Assembly (NCBI GenBank): GCA_013398175.1 | Contig: VZRZ01001923.1 | Location: forward strand, 434,001-498,000 | DNA length: 64,000 bases | From: Climacteris rufus | Taxonomy: Eukaryota > Chordata > Aves > Passeriformes > Climacteridae | Direction of reading: 5' to 3' | Shown: piece after piece, positions 38,601-52,600 of the stretch | How positions within the stretch are numbered: position 1 is the stretch's first letter | How the letters are laid out: the number at the start of each line of letters is the position of its first letter | Notes under the pieces: model-generated | Told to the model about the DNA's origin: nothing | The model's input: only the letters and a program-made list of their open reading frames with translations | Databases searched by the model: none | Program-made: the position numbers and the translations under genes

Positions 38601-41600
38601 ATTGAAGGCTGGATTATTTAATTTTTTTTTAAATAATGTTTTGCCTTAATTCATGTATTTTGATTGGGAAGCATTATTGACTTTATTGTGGAGGAAGTCA
38701 GAATAGGTGGCCTGTAATTCTCCTTCTGGTCCTGCAGATTTACAAATCCAGCACTGCCTCAAAGGAAGGAGATAGGATGAAAAAAATGGTTCTTATCACA
38801 GCTTGGAGAGAGCCCCAGGTAAAGCAAAGTTTGGCATTTCAGCCTGGCCTAAACTTCAAACCATATGGGTGACACCTCCTAGAAGTTCACCCATCATTCA
38901 TATGATAACCACCAAGCATCTGGCTGACCCAGCACGCAGCTCCCAGAAAAATTTCCAATCCTGGTGCTTCATCTTCAAGTGATAGAGAACTCAACATATG
39001 CATTCACTGGTTCTGCTCATTTGCACCTGAATAGAAAGCAGCCATATGAGAAATTAATCCTCCAAGCCCTTCCAACAGAGCTAAGGAAAAAGAAAACAAA
39101 CCAGAAGAATACACTAAGGGCTTAATTTTTATTGCTCTGAATTTTAAAGCAGGATAGGAATCAGTTCTTTTTCTGTACGGACCAGTGCACTAATGCCAGA
39201 TGCAAAGCTTATATGGCTAAAAAGCTTAGCTCTGACTAAACTGTCTCCACACATACCCTTGGGACAGCCAAAAAGTCAAGGCTCTTTTGTACATGAGCAC
39301 CCAAGCCTGTAAAACAGAGCTTTTAGCAATCAGCCCAACAGCCACCTTCTCCATATTTTCATTTCTCTGTTACATATTTCCTTCTCAGAGCAGCATTGAC
39401 AGAAATCTTTATTCTGGGCTCTGACTTTTACAACTAAGGAAGGCAGCCGGCTCCCTTATGCAGGAGTCCAAGGCAGTAAATTCACCCATATTAATGTGAT
39501 CTGGCTCCAGGACTGCTACATGGCAAAAGCTCACAGCTGCTGGCTCCTTGCGGAGCTCTCCTACCTGGGGACACCTGTAAAGAAGATTCTCCATGTTCAC
39601 AGTCAGTGTTTGGCCTCTGCCAAAGAGCAAATAACTCTAATCCCCAAAACCGGTGGATTGGGAGGCCACAAACTGGGCCCTTCCCTCTGTCTTGGGGAAG
39701 CTCTGCAGCAGCAACGTGCCCTTGTAGGCCCTCAGCCCTGGGCTTGTGGCTCTCAGGCACACTGGCTGCTCTGCAGATTCACCAGGAGGGGCTCTCAGGG
39801 CTCACAGTCCCTAAAATGGCAAGGAGGGTTCAAGAGCAGGTCCTGTGCCCACACTGTGGGTTACCATCTTAGGGCTTGAGCACATGGTGGCACTACTTAA
39901 TAAAAATAATAATTCTGTCTGTGGACGTGATTCAAAGGCCAGAAGCTTTTTCAAAGACCTGCTAGAGGTACTCAGTGGCAGCAGAGGCCAAGCTTTGGTA
40001 CAATACCTGTGGACAGAGCAAGACTGAAGGAGACAAGGTCCTACAGAACATAATTATGGCCTTTCTGAGATGCTCTGAGTACCCTGAACTTCCCAGGAGA
40101 AGTATCTAGGAGGGTATGCCAAAGGATTCATGACAGAGACAGCCTGAGATCTTGGTTTTTAGGACACAGATGGACCCTTTTGACAGAACAGCATGAACAC
40201 AACCAGCAATTGTACAGCAACTTGCTTGTGCTACACATTACTGCTGCTTTCTCAGAGCTTTTAAAAGCACAGAATTCTGTAAGAAGCATGTTGGAACTAC
40301 TCCTAGCAGTGACTCCTTCCCCTGCCATGAAGCAGTGGCAGATACCTGCTGTACTCTGGTCTCTTCCTTCCTGACAGGTTCTTCAGCCCTGCCCAGGTGG
40401 AGGTGACTGGTCCAAGTGACTTCACGGTCACCCTTCCCTCCAAGCAGTGCTCCACTGTATCTCTTCCCACCACAGCCAAGCAGGGAATTTAGCTTAGATA
40501 TAACAAGTGCCTGGAGTTTTAGATTCTGTTCTTAGATCTTGGCTTTTGGTTTTGTTGGTGTTTGCAATTCAAAGTGCATATATACACACACAAAGATAAT
40601 GCCAGGGTATTGTCATAATAGTCTTGAGACAAATAATGCTTGAGAAACTGGAAGGTATTCTTCCTACGCTCCCACATGGTCTGCTTTTAAAAGGCAAAGG
40701 AAGAAAGAAGCAAGCAAAATACCAGTCACATTGTCTAGATAATCTATTCCTATTTTTGAGAAGTCACAGACTGAAGTGGATAAAATGTCTGGATATAAAC
40801 TCCTTTGGTTTTGTTTTTTGGTCTTTTTTTTTAGAAATTTCTCATAATGAACTTCAAATAGCCCTTCCTATTGTTGAATTGACCCATGTTTTTGATCAAA
40901 TTTAATTCATCCAATGTGATGAGGCTTTGCTTAGATTTTACCTCTTTACATGCTACAGAAAGTGTGAGAGTATATTCCTGCCTGATGCAGGCTTTGCATA
41001 GCAGTGTAATGTTGTTTTCCCTGTCTAATCTCCAATATATTTCTGTGAAACTGCAGATACACTAAATCATCAACCTCTGTGTTTGTTTGCAGTGGATAAC
41101 AAAAAAAAGTTCAAGCCCCAGTAGATTTGCAGTGCTTTCCTTGCATTTTCAGTGTTTCTGGATTATACAGTCTACCTCATTGATTCCAGATGGAATTAAC
41201 AGGAAATATTTCTAGTCCTAAATTACTTACTTATCCTAACTATGCAAGACTGTTAGAAGCAGGAGCAAGAAAGACAAACTGCTTCTCATCTCTGATGTTA
41301 GAATGTGGAGGAATGACTCTGCTCTAATACCTCTCCCTCCTAAAAAGTTTTTGTAAGGGATGGCTCCATTTCCAGCTCTGAGCCAGGCAGCTCACTGATG
41401 AGCTTCAAGACAGAAATAAAAATAATCAACAACCTTCTGGAGCTTACATCACATCCATCAATGATGTTCAGAAAACCAAGATGAAATAGCAGTAACATAT
41501 TCAGTGGAGTCTTGACTTGGTGGAGAGAAGAGGAGCAGTGGGGTGAAGAAATCATACCAAAGAACATTAAGAAGAGAAGAAAGTGAATTTCTGTTTTTAA

Positions 41601-44251
41601 AACCTTAATCTAACAGAATATTTCAAAATGGAAGACACTTTTTATAGCAGTCATACAGCAAGAGGAAAGCTTGCACACCACACTAAAGACCTAACAGGTA
41701 TTAAAAGCTGTGAAGTTTATCTGCTGCAGAGCAGAAGGACAAAGACAAGGTCATTCACTGTGTGCAAGTGAAAGAGCAAGGCTCCAAAATCCCTGAAAAA
41801 ACAGAGGCAGGAAATAATCTCCTTGGCAAAGTTTTGCAGTATTTGAGCATCAGGAGAAAGTCAGAAGCAATATTATTGACTAACCAAACTGACATTTGGC
41901 TACTGTTTAATTCTTATAGTTCCTCCTAGGTTAAAGGATACCACTTCCATCTCCAAGTGATGGTTTGGCAGAGCCAATAAAATATAGAATATTAACTTTT
42001 TTTCAGTTGGTTGAGGAAGAGAGGACCATTCTGAAAGCTTCATATTTGCCTATTGCACTTAATCTTGCTTGAGTAGTTGATTTTCAGCAGAGAATCACTT
42101 CACTTTCACTTGAGATCCAATTCTCCTAATCAACCATTCTTACCTTTCTTCAGCCTTTCCTGTGGGGAGGTTGGTAGAGAGAAGGTATCCCAGGAAGACC
42201 TGTGTGTTGGGTGCAATCAACAGTTGGATCAAGCAACAGCAACCAGAAGGGTTGCTGAGGGTTGTTCCCATAAAAAGGGACTGAGAAGATGAAAGGAAAA
42301 CCCCTTCCTGAGGAAAAGAGTCTGCATGGCACAGTGCATCAAGAAGGAGGCTGCAATGGTGGCTGAACACAGCTTGAAAGGAGATACATCCAACCCCTGG
42401 CATGTGCTCAAGTCAACTCAGCTCTTCTGATCTGGAATAAAATCATAAAATCACCGTCCCAGGCTCATGGCAGAAGCTGCTGAGAGAACAACAGACATGT
42501 GTGAACCCCTTACAGAACAGTGACATAGATCACCTGGCACCTAATAATTGTGGGACGTCTTTGTTGACATGATCAATGTCCAAAGACTACATAATCTAAA
42601 TAATTATATCTGTTTTCTGAGAAAGCTCCAGCTGGGCAGCAATTCCATTATCAGGATTTTATTGGCAAAGATGCAGCAGCACTTTATAATGTTCAGCCAC
42701 AGATGACAAACTACATCCCAGTAGATATTTCATAGTAAACTACTCAAGTCATTCTCCACCCCCCAGCTCTTCTTGTTTGCCAGCTACCTACAAGCAGAGT
42801 ACAGGATTTTTTTTCCCGTTTTACTCAAAGGCTGTTTGCTAAGATTTCCATGCACAATCTTTGATCTGTGCATTGCTGCACATATTTGAAATTCAACATT
42901 TGATCTGCATCAATTGCTGACAGGGGAATTTCAGCCATAGGACTAAAAATGCAACTCTCAGGATCAGATTTATGGTGCAAATATTGAAATATACATTTAA
43001 GAAACAGAACTAACTTTGGAAATTCATGGCATAAAATTCCCTAGGTTTATTCCACAGACCCTGTTATCAGCAACATATGTGGGAGAATTCATTCCAGTTC
43101 TCATCTTTTTATTCATTAGCTTACTGCTCCACCTAGTATTTTCCTGGTTTTGAAATTAAGGAAATGGAAAACCTTGATCCATTTTCTTATGCTTTTGTGG
43201 CCTGTTCTCTTTCCTTAAAGAAACCTCTCTTGTCTGTGCTGAACAGTCTCCCTTCAGGCCATCATTTCCCAAAGGAACACTAAGGGTGTTGGTCTGATGC
43301 TCAGGACCATCCTGTCCTGTGGTGACTCAGGCAGAGAGGACACACAGATGGCAGCCAGCCCTGTCCCGTCTGGTCCTCTGCACTCACTGGACAGCAGTCC
43401 CTGCTCTGTCAGGCTCAGCACCTTTCAGGAAAACTAAATTTACACCCACACACTTCCCCCATCCCTTCCTTTAGACATTATTAAAAACCTCCATTCCCTG
43501 ATGATTCACCAACACCTGGGAGCAAGTTCTGCCTTTTGTTCATCTCCAACTCCAGTCTTTGCTTCCCCTTAGCAACCGGATGGCAAAGCCTTCAAGATTT
43601 CAAAGAAACGAGAATGAGTGTGTAAGCGTACGCTCGCTTCCTGGGAGTGCATGAAAGGCTAATTATAGAAATTAAATGCTAATTTCTTCAAGATTAATAT
43701 AGGCATGTAAAAGGCTTTTGCATTATTTGCATAAGAGGCTACTTCAAAAGCCTTTGTCCTTTTGCTCCTCACCTGTAATTTCTACCTTTCCTCCCCATGC
43801 TGGGGTTACATTGGGTCAGGTTTTTAATTGGTCCTCATTACCCAAGCTGTGGATGCTCCTCTCTGGCCAGTCCCTGTGCCCACAGGCAAGTGCTGCCTGC
43901 TTCTCTGCAGTGCAAGAGGAGAACAGAGCCCCCTCCCAGCACTTAGAACCCTCTCACCAGCAGCTTTCCTGACACCCTGTGGAGAATTGTAAAGGGGAAC
44001 AAAATAGATACAACAGAAAAAATTTTGCAGTCCAGCTCCTTTGTCTGCGAATAAGACACAAAAACACAAACACAAGCATTGCTGAAATCGGCACTATTTT
44101 GTGTTTTTCAATAGGCACTGACTTCTGCAATTTGTTGTCATGTTTGACCATGCTCAGAATGCTCCAGTTCAGCATATCCCACAAGCTGTCTCTTAAAGCA
44201 CAGCACTGAAAATGCCTCCATGAGTTGAGGGTCTAATATATATTTATACAC
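35693..44251. other. non-coding stretch, no gene recognised
   Basis: I see no gene or transposon in these 8.5 kb. There is a TG/TA microsatellite at 36942-37005. A locally GC-richer segment at about 39480-39880 carries overlapping open frames on both strands but no recognisable protein. A CpG-containing, TAAT-rich block at about 43560-43740 could be regulatory. Confidence 0.5.
36942..37005. repeat. compound (TA)n/(TG)n microsatellite
   Basis: The tract is alternating purine-pyrimidine: a TA stretch, a short CACG interruption, (TG)6-type units, then TATATA again up to about 37005. It is probably length-variable and could adopt Z-DNA, as such tracts can. Confidence 0.85.
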
Positions 44252-44351
44252 TATCTGGTCTAGTAGAAGTTGTCCCTGCCCAAGACAGAGAGGCTGGAAC
44301 TGGGTGGTCTTTAAGGTCCCTTCCAACCCAAACCAGTCTATTGTTCCATGA
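44252..44351 (+). mobile_element. CR1 LINE 3' tail fragment
   Basis: The last ~100 bp of an avian CR1: 'tctggtctagtagaagttgt', 'ccctgcccaagacagagagg', 'ctggaactgggtggtcttta' and 'aggtcccttccaacccaaac', ending 'cagtctattgttccatgac'. Severe 5' truncation leaves only 3' UTR. Confidence 0.92.
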
Positions 44352-46179
44352 CACACATTTATCTGGTTTGTTACCTAGAAGATATCTCCAACACCATGGA
44401 GGATCTTGGCATATCACACTCTGAATATATGTCTGTGAACATAGCAAGAAGATTATAGTTAAAATGTTATTATTTCCCTTTGATTCCCTAAGTCAGGGTC
44501 TGGCAGAACAGCGACTCATTGCAACCTGGCATCCAACCACGCTGGCCAGGGCTCTCTAGCTGGGATGGAGACCCTACCAAAAGCAGCAACCCCACACCAC
44601 AGCACAAGCTCCCTCTTAAGCATTAATAGAGAGGTCCCAAACACATCAGGGCTTCACTCTGTCATGTCCCAATGGGATAACAAGTGAGGTGAATGTACAA
44701 AGTATGCTGTGCTGTTTCTAAAGAACCTTGTTTTTTGATGCACCAAGTAGGAAGGTCAGAATTAGGTTTTGTCGGTGGTTCTTGCTCTGTAGGAGCTACA
44801 CAACCACTCCCAGAAACTTCATCAGAGAAAGAACAACAGAACTGCCCCTCTTCTAGGGCTATAATAAGGCAAGGAAAGCAAAGGAATTAATTTGATATAC
44901 CTACATGCACGCATTAATTAAAGATAACAAGAATAATTATACACCTGGGAAAGGCAAAGACAGGTCCTCAGAATATCAAGAGGTCTATAAAAATTCTGGT
45001 GAAAGGCACCAACACCTAAATAAAAAGGGGTGCAATTATTCCCCACCACCCACCTCTGCTGAGTGTGGGAAGGGACAAGAATCACAGAAGGAGAAATTAA
45101 ATGTCACAGATGGGTAATAGGGACAACAATTGAGAGACACTCTGTAAGGTCTCTGCAACAGAAAACAGCTGAACTGAGAGGATCCAGCAACAGGATTTAC
45201 TCACAGGACTCAGAAAAATTTGAAGGGCATTTCACACCTCTCCCTCCATGGTGGGAAAGGAGCAGGCAGCTCTTCAAAAATAATTGGAAAGGGTTAAGGT
45301 GAGCGAAAACTGGAATAGGTTTTTAGCAGGCTGGTGATGTTTGCATTTCACCTCTTTCAAGATCAGGACACAAAAACAAAGTGAATCTCCTACATTCCTC
45401 ACCTTGTTAAAAAGCACCATTCCTCTTCCCTGCAATATTTCTGCTGCAAACATCATGCGTGAATTAGATAGCAGAACAGGAAAATATCATTTACAGTAAG
45501 AAGACTGTATGCAAACATCTTTTGCTTCCAGAATAAATGTATGAAACTAAGTAGACCCTATCTGAGAAGCAGCACAGCAAAAATGGGTTTATTGAGCTGA
45601 TGTCCTACACATGCCTTTCTACATTAATTGTCCAGGACCTACAGCTGATTCCATAGGGATGATGAAGAAGCTGACATCTTTAAGAAAGGAAAAAGAAGAT
45701 GTTTAGAAGAAGATATCCTTTGAGCAGGTACAGAAACTTTCCAGCAGTCATTTTAAACTCAACCATATGCCTGTACTTTGTAATTAACACATAAACAACA
45801 TACACTGGTGTAAAACTCCCTCATTTGATGCACACACCACACAGCTGCTCAAAATGTTTCAGAGAGCACAGAGAAGTGACACAGCTCAAATGAGTGTCTC
45901 AGGGACTCCTGTTGTTGCAGAGCAGATATTGTACTACAGAAGTTTTAAAGCACAATGCCTTGAGCAATTTAATCTCTCTTTAAAGTGTACATCCACTCTT
46001 ATACACTTCCACCCCTGGCATGAGCAAAAGGCAACCAACACTTGGAATATGAACTTGGGAATGTCACTGAGCTCTAATCAAATTCAGAATCTTAATTACA
46101 TTAATTCTCAGGGCCAACTCCATACATAAGGATTTCATATTGATATATAAGTGTACTTGATACTGTCCCAGTCTGGAGA
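44352..46179. other. non-coding stretch, no gene recognised
   Basis: I recognise no exon, RNA gene or transposon. Open frames are all below 100 codons and composition is ordinary. Confidence 0.6.
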
Positions 46180-46507
46180 AACGTGGTTTGAAGGATGGAC
46201 TGCTTGGTGGGTAAAGAACTGGCTGGATGGCCACATGCAAAGAGTTGTGGTCAGCAGCTCATTGTCCACATGGAGACCAGTGACAAGTGGTGTCTCTTGG
46301 GTCAATACTGGGGCTGATACTGTCTAACATCTTTGTTGGTGACAGGGACAGTGGGATCAAGTGCACCCTCAGCAAGTTTGTTGATGACACCAAGCTCTGA
46401 GGTGCAGTCACAGGCTGGGGGGTAGAGGTGTCATCCAGAGGGATCTGGCCAGGCAAGATGGTCTTTAAGGTCTTAACAATCCCTTAACATTTTATGATTC
46501 TGTGATT
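46180..46507 (+). mobile_element. CR1 LINE with large internal deletion
   Basis: The first part (about 46180-46455) comes from the catalytic part of CR1 reverse transcriptase. It shows 'actggctggatggccacatg', 'ccacatggagaccagtgaca' and 'gatcaagtgcaccctcagca', followed by codons for F-V-D-D at 46377-46388, a form of the family's FADD catalytic box. Stops and frameshifts break the frame. After 'cagagggatctggccagg' the sequence jumps directly to the family's 3' UTR ('gatggtctttaaggtctta') and ends 'atgattctgtgattc'. The rest of the ORF is missing, so this copy is internally deleted and inactive. Confidence 0.93.
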
Positions 46508-46532
46508 CCTTCTCTCTCTCTCTCTCTTTTTT
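46508..46532. repeat. (TC)n microsatellite at a CR1 3' end
   Basis: About eight TC units followed by a short T run, abutting the terminal octamer of the preceding CR1. It probably grew from the element's own 3' simple repeat. Confidence 0.85.
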
Positions 46533-49500
46533 CCTCTCATTTTCTCTGTTATTTTAATCTAGCTGAAACACCAGAATATAGTTCATAAATCACAGTTAAT
46601 ATAGTTTATAAATTACAGTTTTACTGGAGAATATCCTAAATCAAATCTCACTTCCTCAAAACACTGCAAAGAAAGTCTAAATCCAGTATGAAGACTGCTA
46701 GCTCTAGCAACAAAAAGGCATCAGTATACATTTCTGATGTTATTTAATCTTGGCTTAGAAGCCAAGAGAGTTTCACTGCAGCCTTTGGATTATACTAACG
46801 AGAGCAGAGAAAAAAAAATCCATTGGTGAAGGGTCCTCAGTGGAACAGCAACAGGTCAGCTGGAGGGTTGTGAATGACCTCTTGTGCAAAAGGGTCACAG
46901 ACTAAGCCAGCACACCACTAATTATTCCATCATGTTCCAACACTGTTTCAAAACAAAGGGCAGAATATGACACTGGTGTCTGATTGCTCAGAGATTATGA
47001 AAGACAGAGCTCTGGAAAGGGTTTTTGTCAGATTACTGAATAGCTTTGCTTTAGATAGTAGCTTAGAATCCTTTTTGGCAGCAGTTATACGGCATAACGT
47101 ACAGATGAGACGTGGCACACATTCCACCATATGGGCTAGAAAAAAGCAGATGTCTGGGGAATATCTTCAACTAAAAATATTGTGTCTTATCTGACTAAGA
47201 GAATTGTAAATATTTTAAATGATAGTCAGAATATTTAATTGCACTCTTTGAAATACAGGAATTTACATGCAAAATAAAATGACAATTAGATATGACACCT
47301 TGAAAACATGGTTTTCTGTGGTTGCATTACAATATATATATATAAAGAACAGAGATCTTCTGGAAAGTCTTCCAGCAAGAACAGAGGTGAAGAGAAATTC
47401 TAACTTCATCTAAGACAGGTTTTGGTTGTCTTCTGGAAGACAGTAAGAAACACCTGATAACCCAGAAGACCTCAACCCAGTCCTCACAAGGGTATGAGCT
47501 AAAATCAGTTTATCTTGGAAGCAAGTTCCAGCTCAAGACATCATGACTTAACAAACGTCACCCAGGTGCTAATTTAGCAGACAAGAAAGATTGTCATGGA
47601 GGATACCAGAGTGAGTCACACTAGAAACTAAAAGTCCCTTTCTATGTGGTGGTGCCTCTCAGAATCTGATTTCTTCCACTCCAGTGCCTGGGGAGACAAG
47701 GCTCAGTTGTACATTATACTATTCTAATTTTTCCACGTTGAGTGGTATTTGTGCAAAAAGTAGAATTTGGACTCTTAGTCATTATTTGCTCAGGCAGTGA
47801 TTTGATTTGCGTGTGAAAACCAATGCTTGTAGATAAAGGCAGATGACCAAAGATAGTTGTAGACTTGAAATAACCCAAAGCAATTATACATATTTCTATA
47901 ATTTCAACAACTAAGTTGGTTTAGAGGGACATTAAGTACCTCTGCTTCACACGTGGGGAACACGAGAAGAGCCACAGTGGCAGCTTTCTGTGTAATAGAT
48001 ACAACCTTTGTTAATCAAAGCCCCAGTACCAAAGCATCAGATCCCAGCCCCACCCCACTGTGAGTTAGGGATGCAGCAAGGCAATTCCCAGCACTGGGCA
48101 TGTAGCTAATCACCACAAATCCTTAGTATATACAGTGAGCAGTTTGCAAACCTGTTTTCTCTACCCCAAACTCAGATGCTGCTCAGGGAAAAAAGGTTTG
48201 GCGGAGGGACCATTTGCAACAGCTACTGCTCTCTTAAATATATGGTTCCTTTACCAGTGCAAGAAGCCAGATGGCGATTGGCCTCCGTGGTGTTATTTTA
48301 GCCAGACAATTTTGTCCATGTAGAGCCCCTTCTGAAAAGCTCACTTCTGAGTATCTTGTGCTTGGCTTGGATATATCCAGTCCAAGAAAAATCCTTCCAG
48401 GCTCACTTCACCTCTCTTCAAAGCAGGCTCCTCATCAGGGAATGCCAACTATGACCTTCATCTTCTTGAGTTAAGAAGTTTCAGACAGGTGAAGCTACTG
48501 CTGCTCCAACACATTATAAAAGAATTCTATAAAATGAAAATATAAATATATTGGCTAAAAGAATTTAACAGCTCAGGCCTGCAGTTTAAGACATACTGTC
48601 ACAAAAATGCAGCGGCAGTGAAAAATATTGAATTAGTAGCACAACTTCAGGACAGCAAAAAACAGGATTTAGCAGAAAACTTGCCCTCTCTGAAGAGCTA
48701 AAGATGCCTGCATTAGCTGTGCTTTTTGTCCATCCACTAGAATTCCTCTGGTTTGTTTGATTAAGGAAACAGAGACAAAATTTAACTTTGGATGGTTGAT
48801 AAGATGGTACTTTCTTGAACTCTACACGTTCAGCTGGATGACTTTTAACTCAAGATTTTGCTCCCCCCCTTCCTTTCCCTCAGACAAAAACATTTAATCC
48901 CACTGGCAAACACCCAATTTTTGGGGAACCAAACAACATTTTTCTCCCTAAACTTTATGGAAAGTTATGCAGAGCATCACCAGAAAAGGTGCAGAGTAAG
49001 GCACAGGAAAACCATTTTAGTCCCTCTCATTGTCCCACTCATTCCATGATAGTAGGATTGGTGAGCACTCACGTTTTCTTCACCAAAATACACAGAAACA
49101 CAGGCTCCAATATTTAGAGATGACCCCCACAGTTTCATTTTAGAATTCAGAGCAAGCTGCCAGGACTGTCTGGAGACAGCTCACTCCAGACAGAGCTGCA
49201 GGAGTGTAGGGGAAGCACCACTGACATTAACCCGTCCAATAAACCAAACCCTGGGAGTCAGCAGTCTGCCCCTGCAGCCTTCCGGCATCACTGTGGCCCT
49301 GCTTATGCATCTAAATGTCCCAGGGTTCTTGGGAGTGGAGGGTGGGATGGCATCCACAAGCAGCTCTTCAGCCCCCCTTAGTGCTCTAAAGGATGATGCG
49401 CTTTGCTGGCGTGTTCAGCATCCTATCAGTGGTGCACTAGATTATTTCCTCAGGGGTAACATCCAGCCTGGTCAATAATACCAATAAATCCAAGGCCAAT

Positions 49501-49611
49501 ACTCAGCAGTTGAAAGTTTAAATCCAGTGGCTGGTGTGCAAATCCCCAGTGACACCTCATGACACTCGGGATAACAGGCAGGCAGAGATGAAGAAACAAA
49601 TTCAATACTGC

Positions 49612-49626
49612 AAAAAAAAAAAAAAA
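49612..49626. repeat. poly(A) run, 15 bases
   Basis: An unbroken A run. No retrotransposed body is recognisable on its 5' side, so I cannot call it a tail. Confidence 0.85.
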
Positions 49627-52600
49627 TCACAATTAGGGAAATGTCCTTTCCCCTTGATCTACGAAGCATAGACCACTTCTAAAGAAACAGGGGGGAATTC
49701 ACAGAAATTGCAAATAACAATTTTGGTTCAAAACAGAACCTTTTCATCAAGTTTATTGGGATAGGAACAAACAAACAAAAAAAGTACTTGGAGAACAAAA
49801 GCGTAAGACAGAAGCTACAGAAAGATAAAAGAAATAAAAAATCAATCCCAGAAAAATATCTGCAATACAAACAAAATAGATTTCAAAGTTCTTAGAAATC
49901 TTGAGCAGGAAAATGAAATCAATGTGATTTCATAAATGTTTCTGGTTTTCATTAATTCATTTCTTACTCGAAAACCCTTTGTTAATAAAAAAATTTTCTC
50001 TTAAAGAGGTTTTTCAGCTACTAAGGTTGAGACTGGACCTCTCTATACCTCTCTTACACACCAATTTCACTGTGTACTACAGCAAATTCAAGAGGCACCT
50101 CAGACCTATTTTTGTGTTGTGTGATGCAACAAGCAATGTCATCCTGTGCAGCAAAAAAAGAGAATTTAATCTGAGTTTCACTGCAAATCACTGAGTCATT
50201 ACTGTTCTATTATATTTTCAAGACAGTAAATTAGTACAGTTTAGAGCCATTATATACAAAGTCCATGGAAACCAGTCTGCTGTCTGTGCCATTTCTTACT
50301 GTATTAAGAAGTCACAAAAGGCAACTGAATGAAAGACTATCTCAGACTGAAGAAAAGAAAACAGATCAAGTTGTTTTCTTAGCCCAGAGTTTTCAGTGCC
50401 CTTGTCACTTCATGCCACATGAAGAAAACGTGATCTTGGAGCATCTCTAGTGCTGGCCTTCCTTACCTACTGGAAGATGAGCTTTAGCGTCCATAACTTC
50501 TCATCCAAGATAAAGAAGAATATTTCTTCTGTGGCAAACCACACTCATATCTTTCTGGCTTTCCCCAAACTCTCAGTTTCAAATTTTTGAGGTAAACTAA
50601 GAGGCCCACATTGACTCATAAATTTCATAGTAACTTCAGATTTTTTCAAGTAAATAAGTGCAGTATCTCTCCTGGAAATGGACTAGGCAGACCTTAAACA
50701 AATTGCTAACACTCCTTAAGAAACTCTTTACCATTGGTAAGAAGCCAAGCACTCAGTCAGAAGTACCTTTACCTAGACCATTTTTTCCACTAGACAAGAG
50801 GTGATACACACCATTAGCTTTCATTTCAATTATTTGGCAATAGGAGACCTTCATTTAAAATCCACCTGCTCAAGAAATGCCTAACAGAACAACAGCACTG
50901 TATATGAATAAAAAACAAGCAATTTAAAATAATAAAACTGAAGGATGGATCATACTGTTCCTGTCCAGAAGTATCCTGTACCACTATTCTGCTCCATGTA
51001 ACCAACACAGCATTCATGTTCTGACCATCAATGAAGTGAAAAATCACAACTGGTCTGTCTGCCACAAGCAATCCTCTAGTAATCACAGATCTGGCTTCTG
51101 TTCTCTGCCTGCTGGCTCATAGAATTAGACCGAAAATCTGCACCCAGAATTGAGACACTGCAGGTCTTTTTTGAGCCGGCAGTCAGCTTCTCCTTCTGCA
51201 CAGGAAGGAGCCGTTTGCCAGATGCAGGAAAGAGAATGTTTGTCAGTGCTTGAACCTCAGGTACAGCTGAAACCTGAGGCTGTTCATAGCCAAAACAATG
51301 ACTTACTTGCAGGTGAGCTGCTACCCTGGAACACCCATGAGGATCTGATTGATGGAGTACAGCACACACATGCAGTCACTTTCTGTTTCTGACACCACTT
51401 TTCCATGCCTGACACATTCCAGATGAAGGACATGGCCACTGGGCTAGAGAGAAAGAAACAGTCTTTGATCCCTTTACCACCAAGGGAGCCCTGTTTCAAA
51501 ATTCTTGATGGGAATCAGGCAAGGAAAGTTCTTACTCCTTCCCCATTCCTTAATCACCAAGTCTCTTAGGCAAGGTGTACAAAGTTTTGCCCTTCCCATC
51601 TGTCTGCTGTGAAGGCTGAGTTCCACCACCACAGTTACCACTTCCCTGGTGCTTTGAACCAGCTGTATCCCACAAAGCAGTGTCCATTCTGACCCAGCTC
51701 TGGTCCCAGCACAGTAGAGATTCGGGCTGTAGAATGCAGGGAAGGGCTGAGGAGCTCTGCTTTTCCTGTGATCATCCAGTTTTTCCTTCAGGTCTCATTT
51801 CAGCAAGAAAAGTATAAAGAGCTTTAATCACTACATCTCAAAACACACAAGTTAGTACTTTCCCAGACAGTAGATTAGTGCAGCCTGGCTGCCAAACATG
51901 ATTAATAGCTCTGCAAAGGCCTTTATACTGTATGCAGTGTTTGCCAAAAATGGCAGAAATCAGAAGAGAGAAGGGTGTACTGCAATGACAGTTATTTGAG
52001 AACCAAATGACTGTTTTTTGTGATTAAAGAACAAATTCAATCTCATGAAGAAAACTCAGTGACATAAGCTCTCCTCTAGTTCCCTCCTCCCCAGGCCCCA
52101 TCACCCCTCCTTCTTTAAAGGGCTGCTTGATGTTCCCGAGATTAATTTCAGTGTTTTAAAATAAACACTTCCAAAAATAGTAAGAGGAAATGGTAATCTT
52201 GCAAAGTGGAGTTTGTTAGCTTATTTTCCAGAAACCAGAAGCCCTGCCTGCTTGAAACCCTTATTGCTCTGCACAGCAAGACACAGGAAGATAAATGAGT
52301 TTCTGTATCAGCAAAGACCAAGCCACTGCTGTTCTGGTGCAGAGGCTCAGGCTCCGGGGTATGTGAAAAGCAAGAGAACAACACAGGGCTGGGGGCCTGA
52401 GGCAAACCCCAACACAGAGGACAATCTACACTCTATCAAACCCCAGTTCTGCTTGATGAACAGGTTTGCTACTGCAAGCCCAAGCTGTTCCTCAGAGCCA
52501 TGGATGTTCTTGCCAGCATCAGCACCAACTTCAACAGAAACATCCCCAAGAAACCTTTCAGCTTAATCTGTGAACACCAGTTATACAGCTGAACATCCTG

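Noticed and set aside
42434..42460. Possible antisense CR1 tail ('aaaatcataaaatcacc')
   Set aside because: The following sequence does not resemble CR1.
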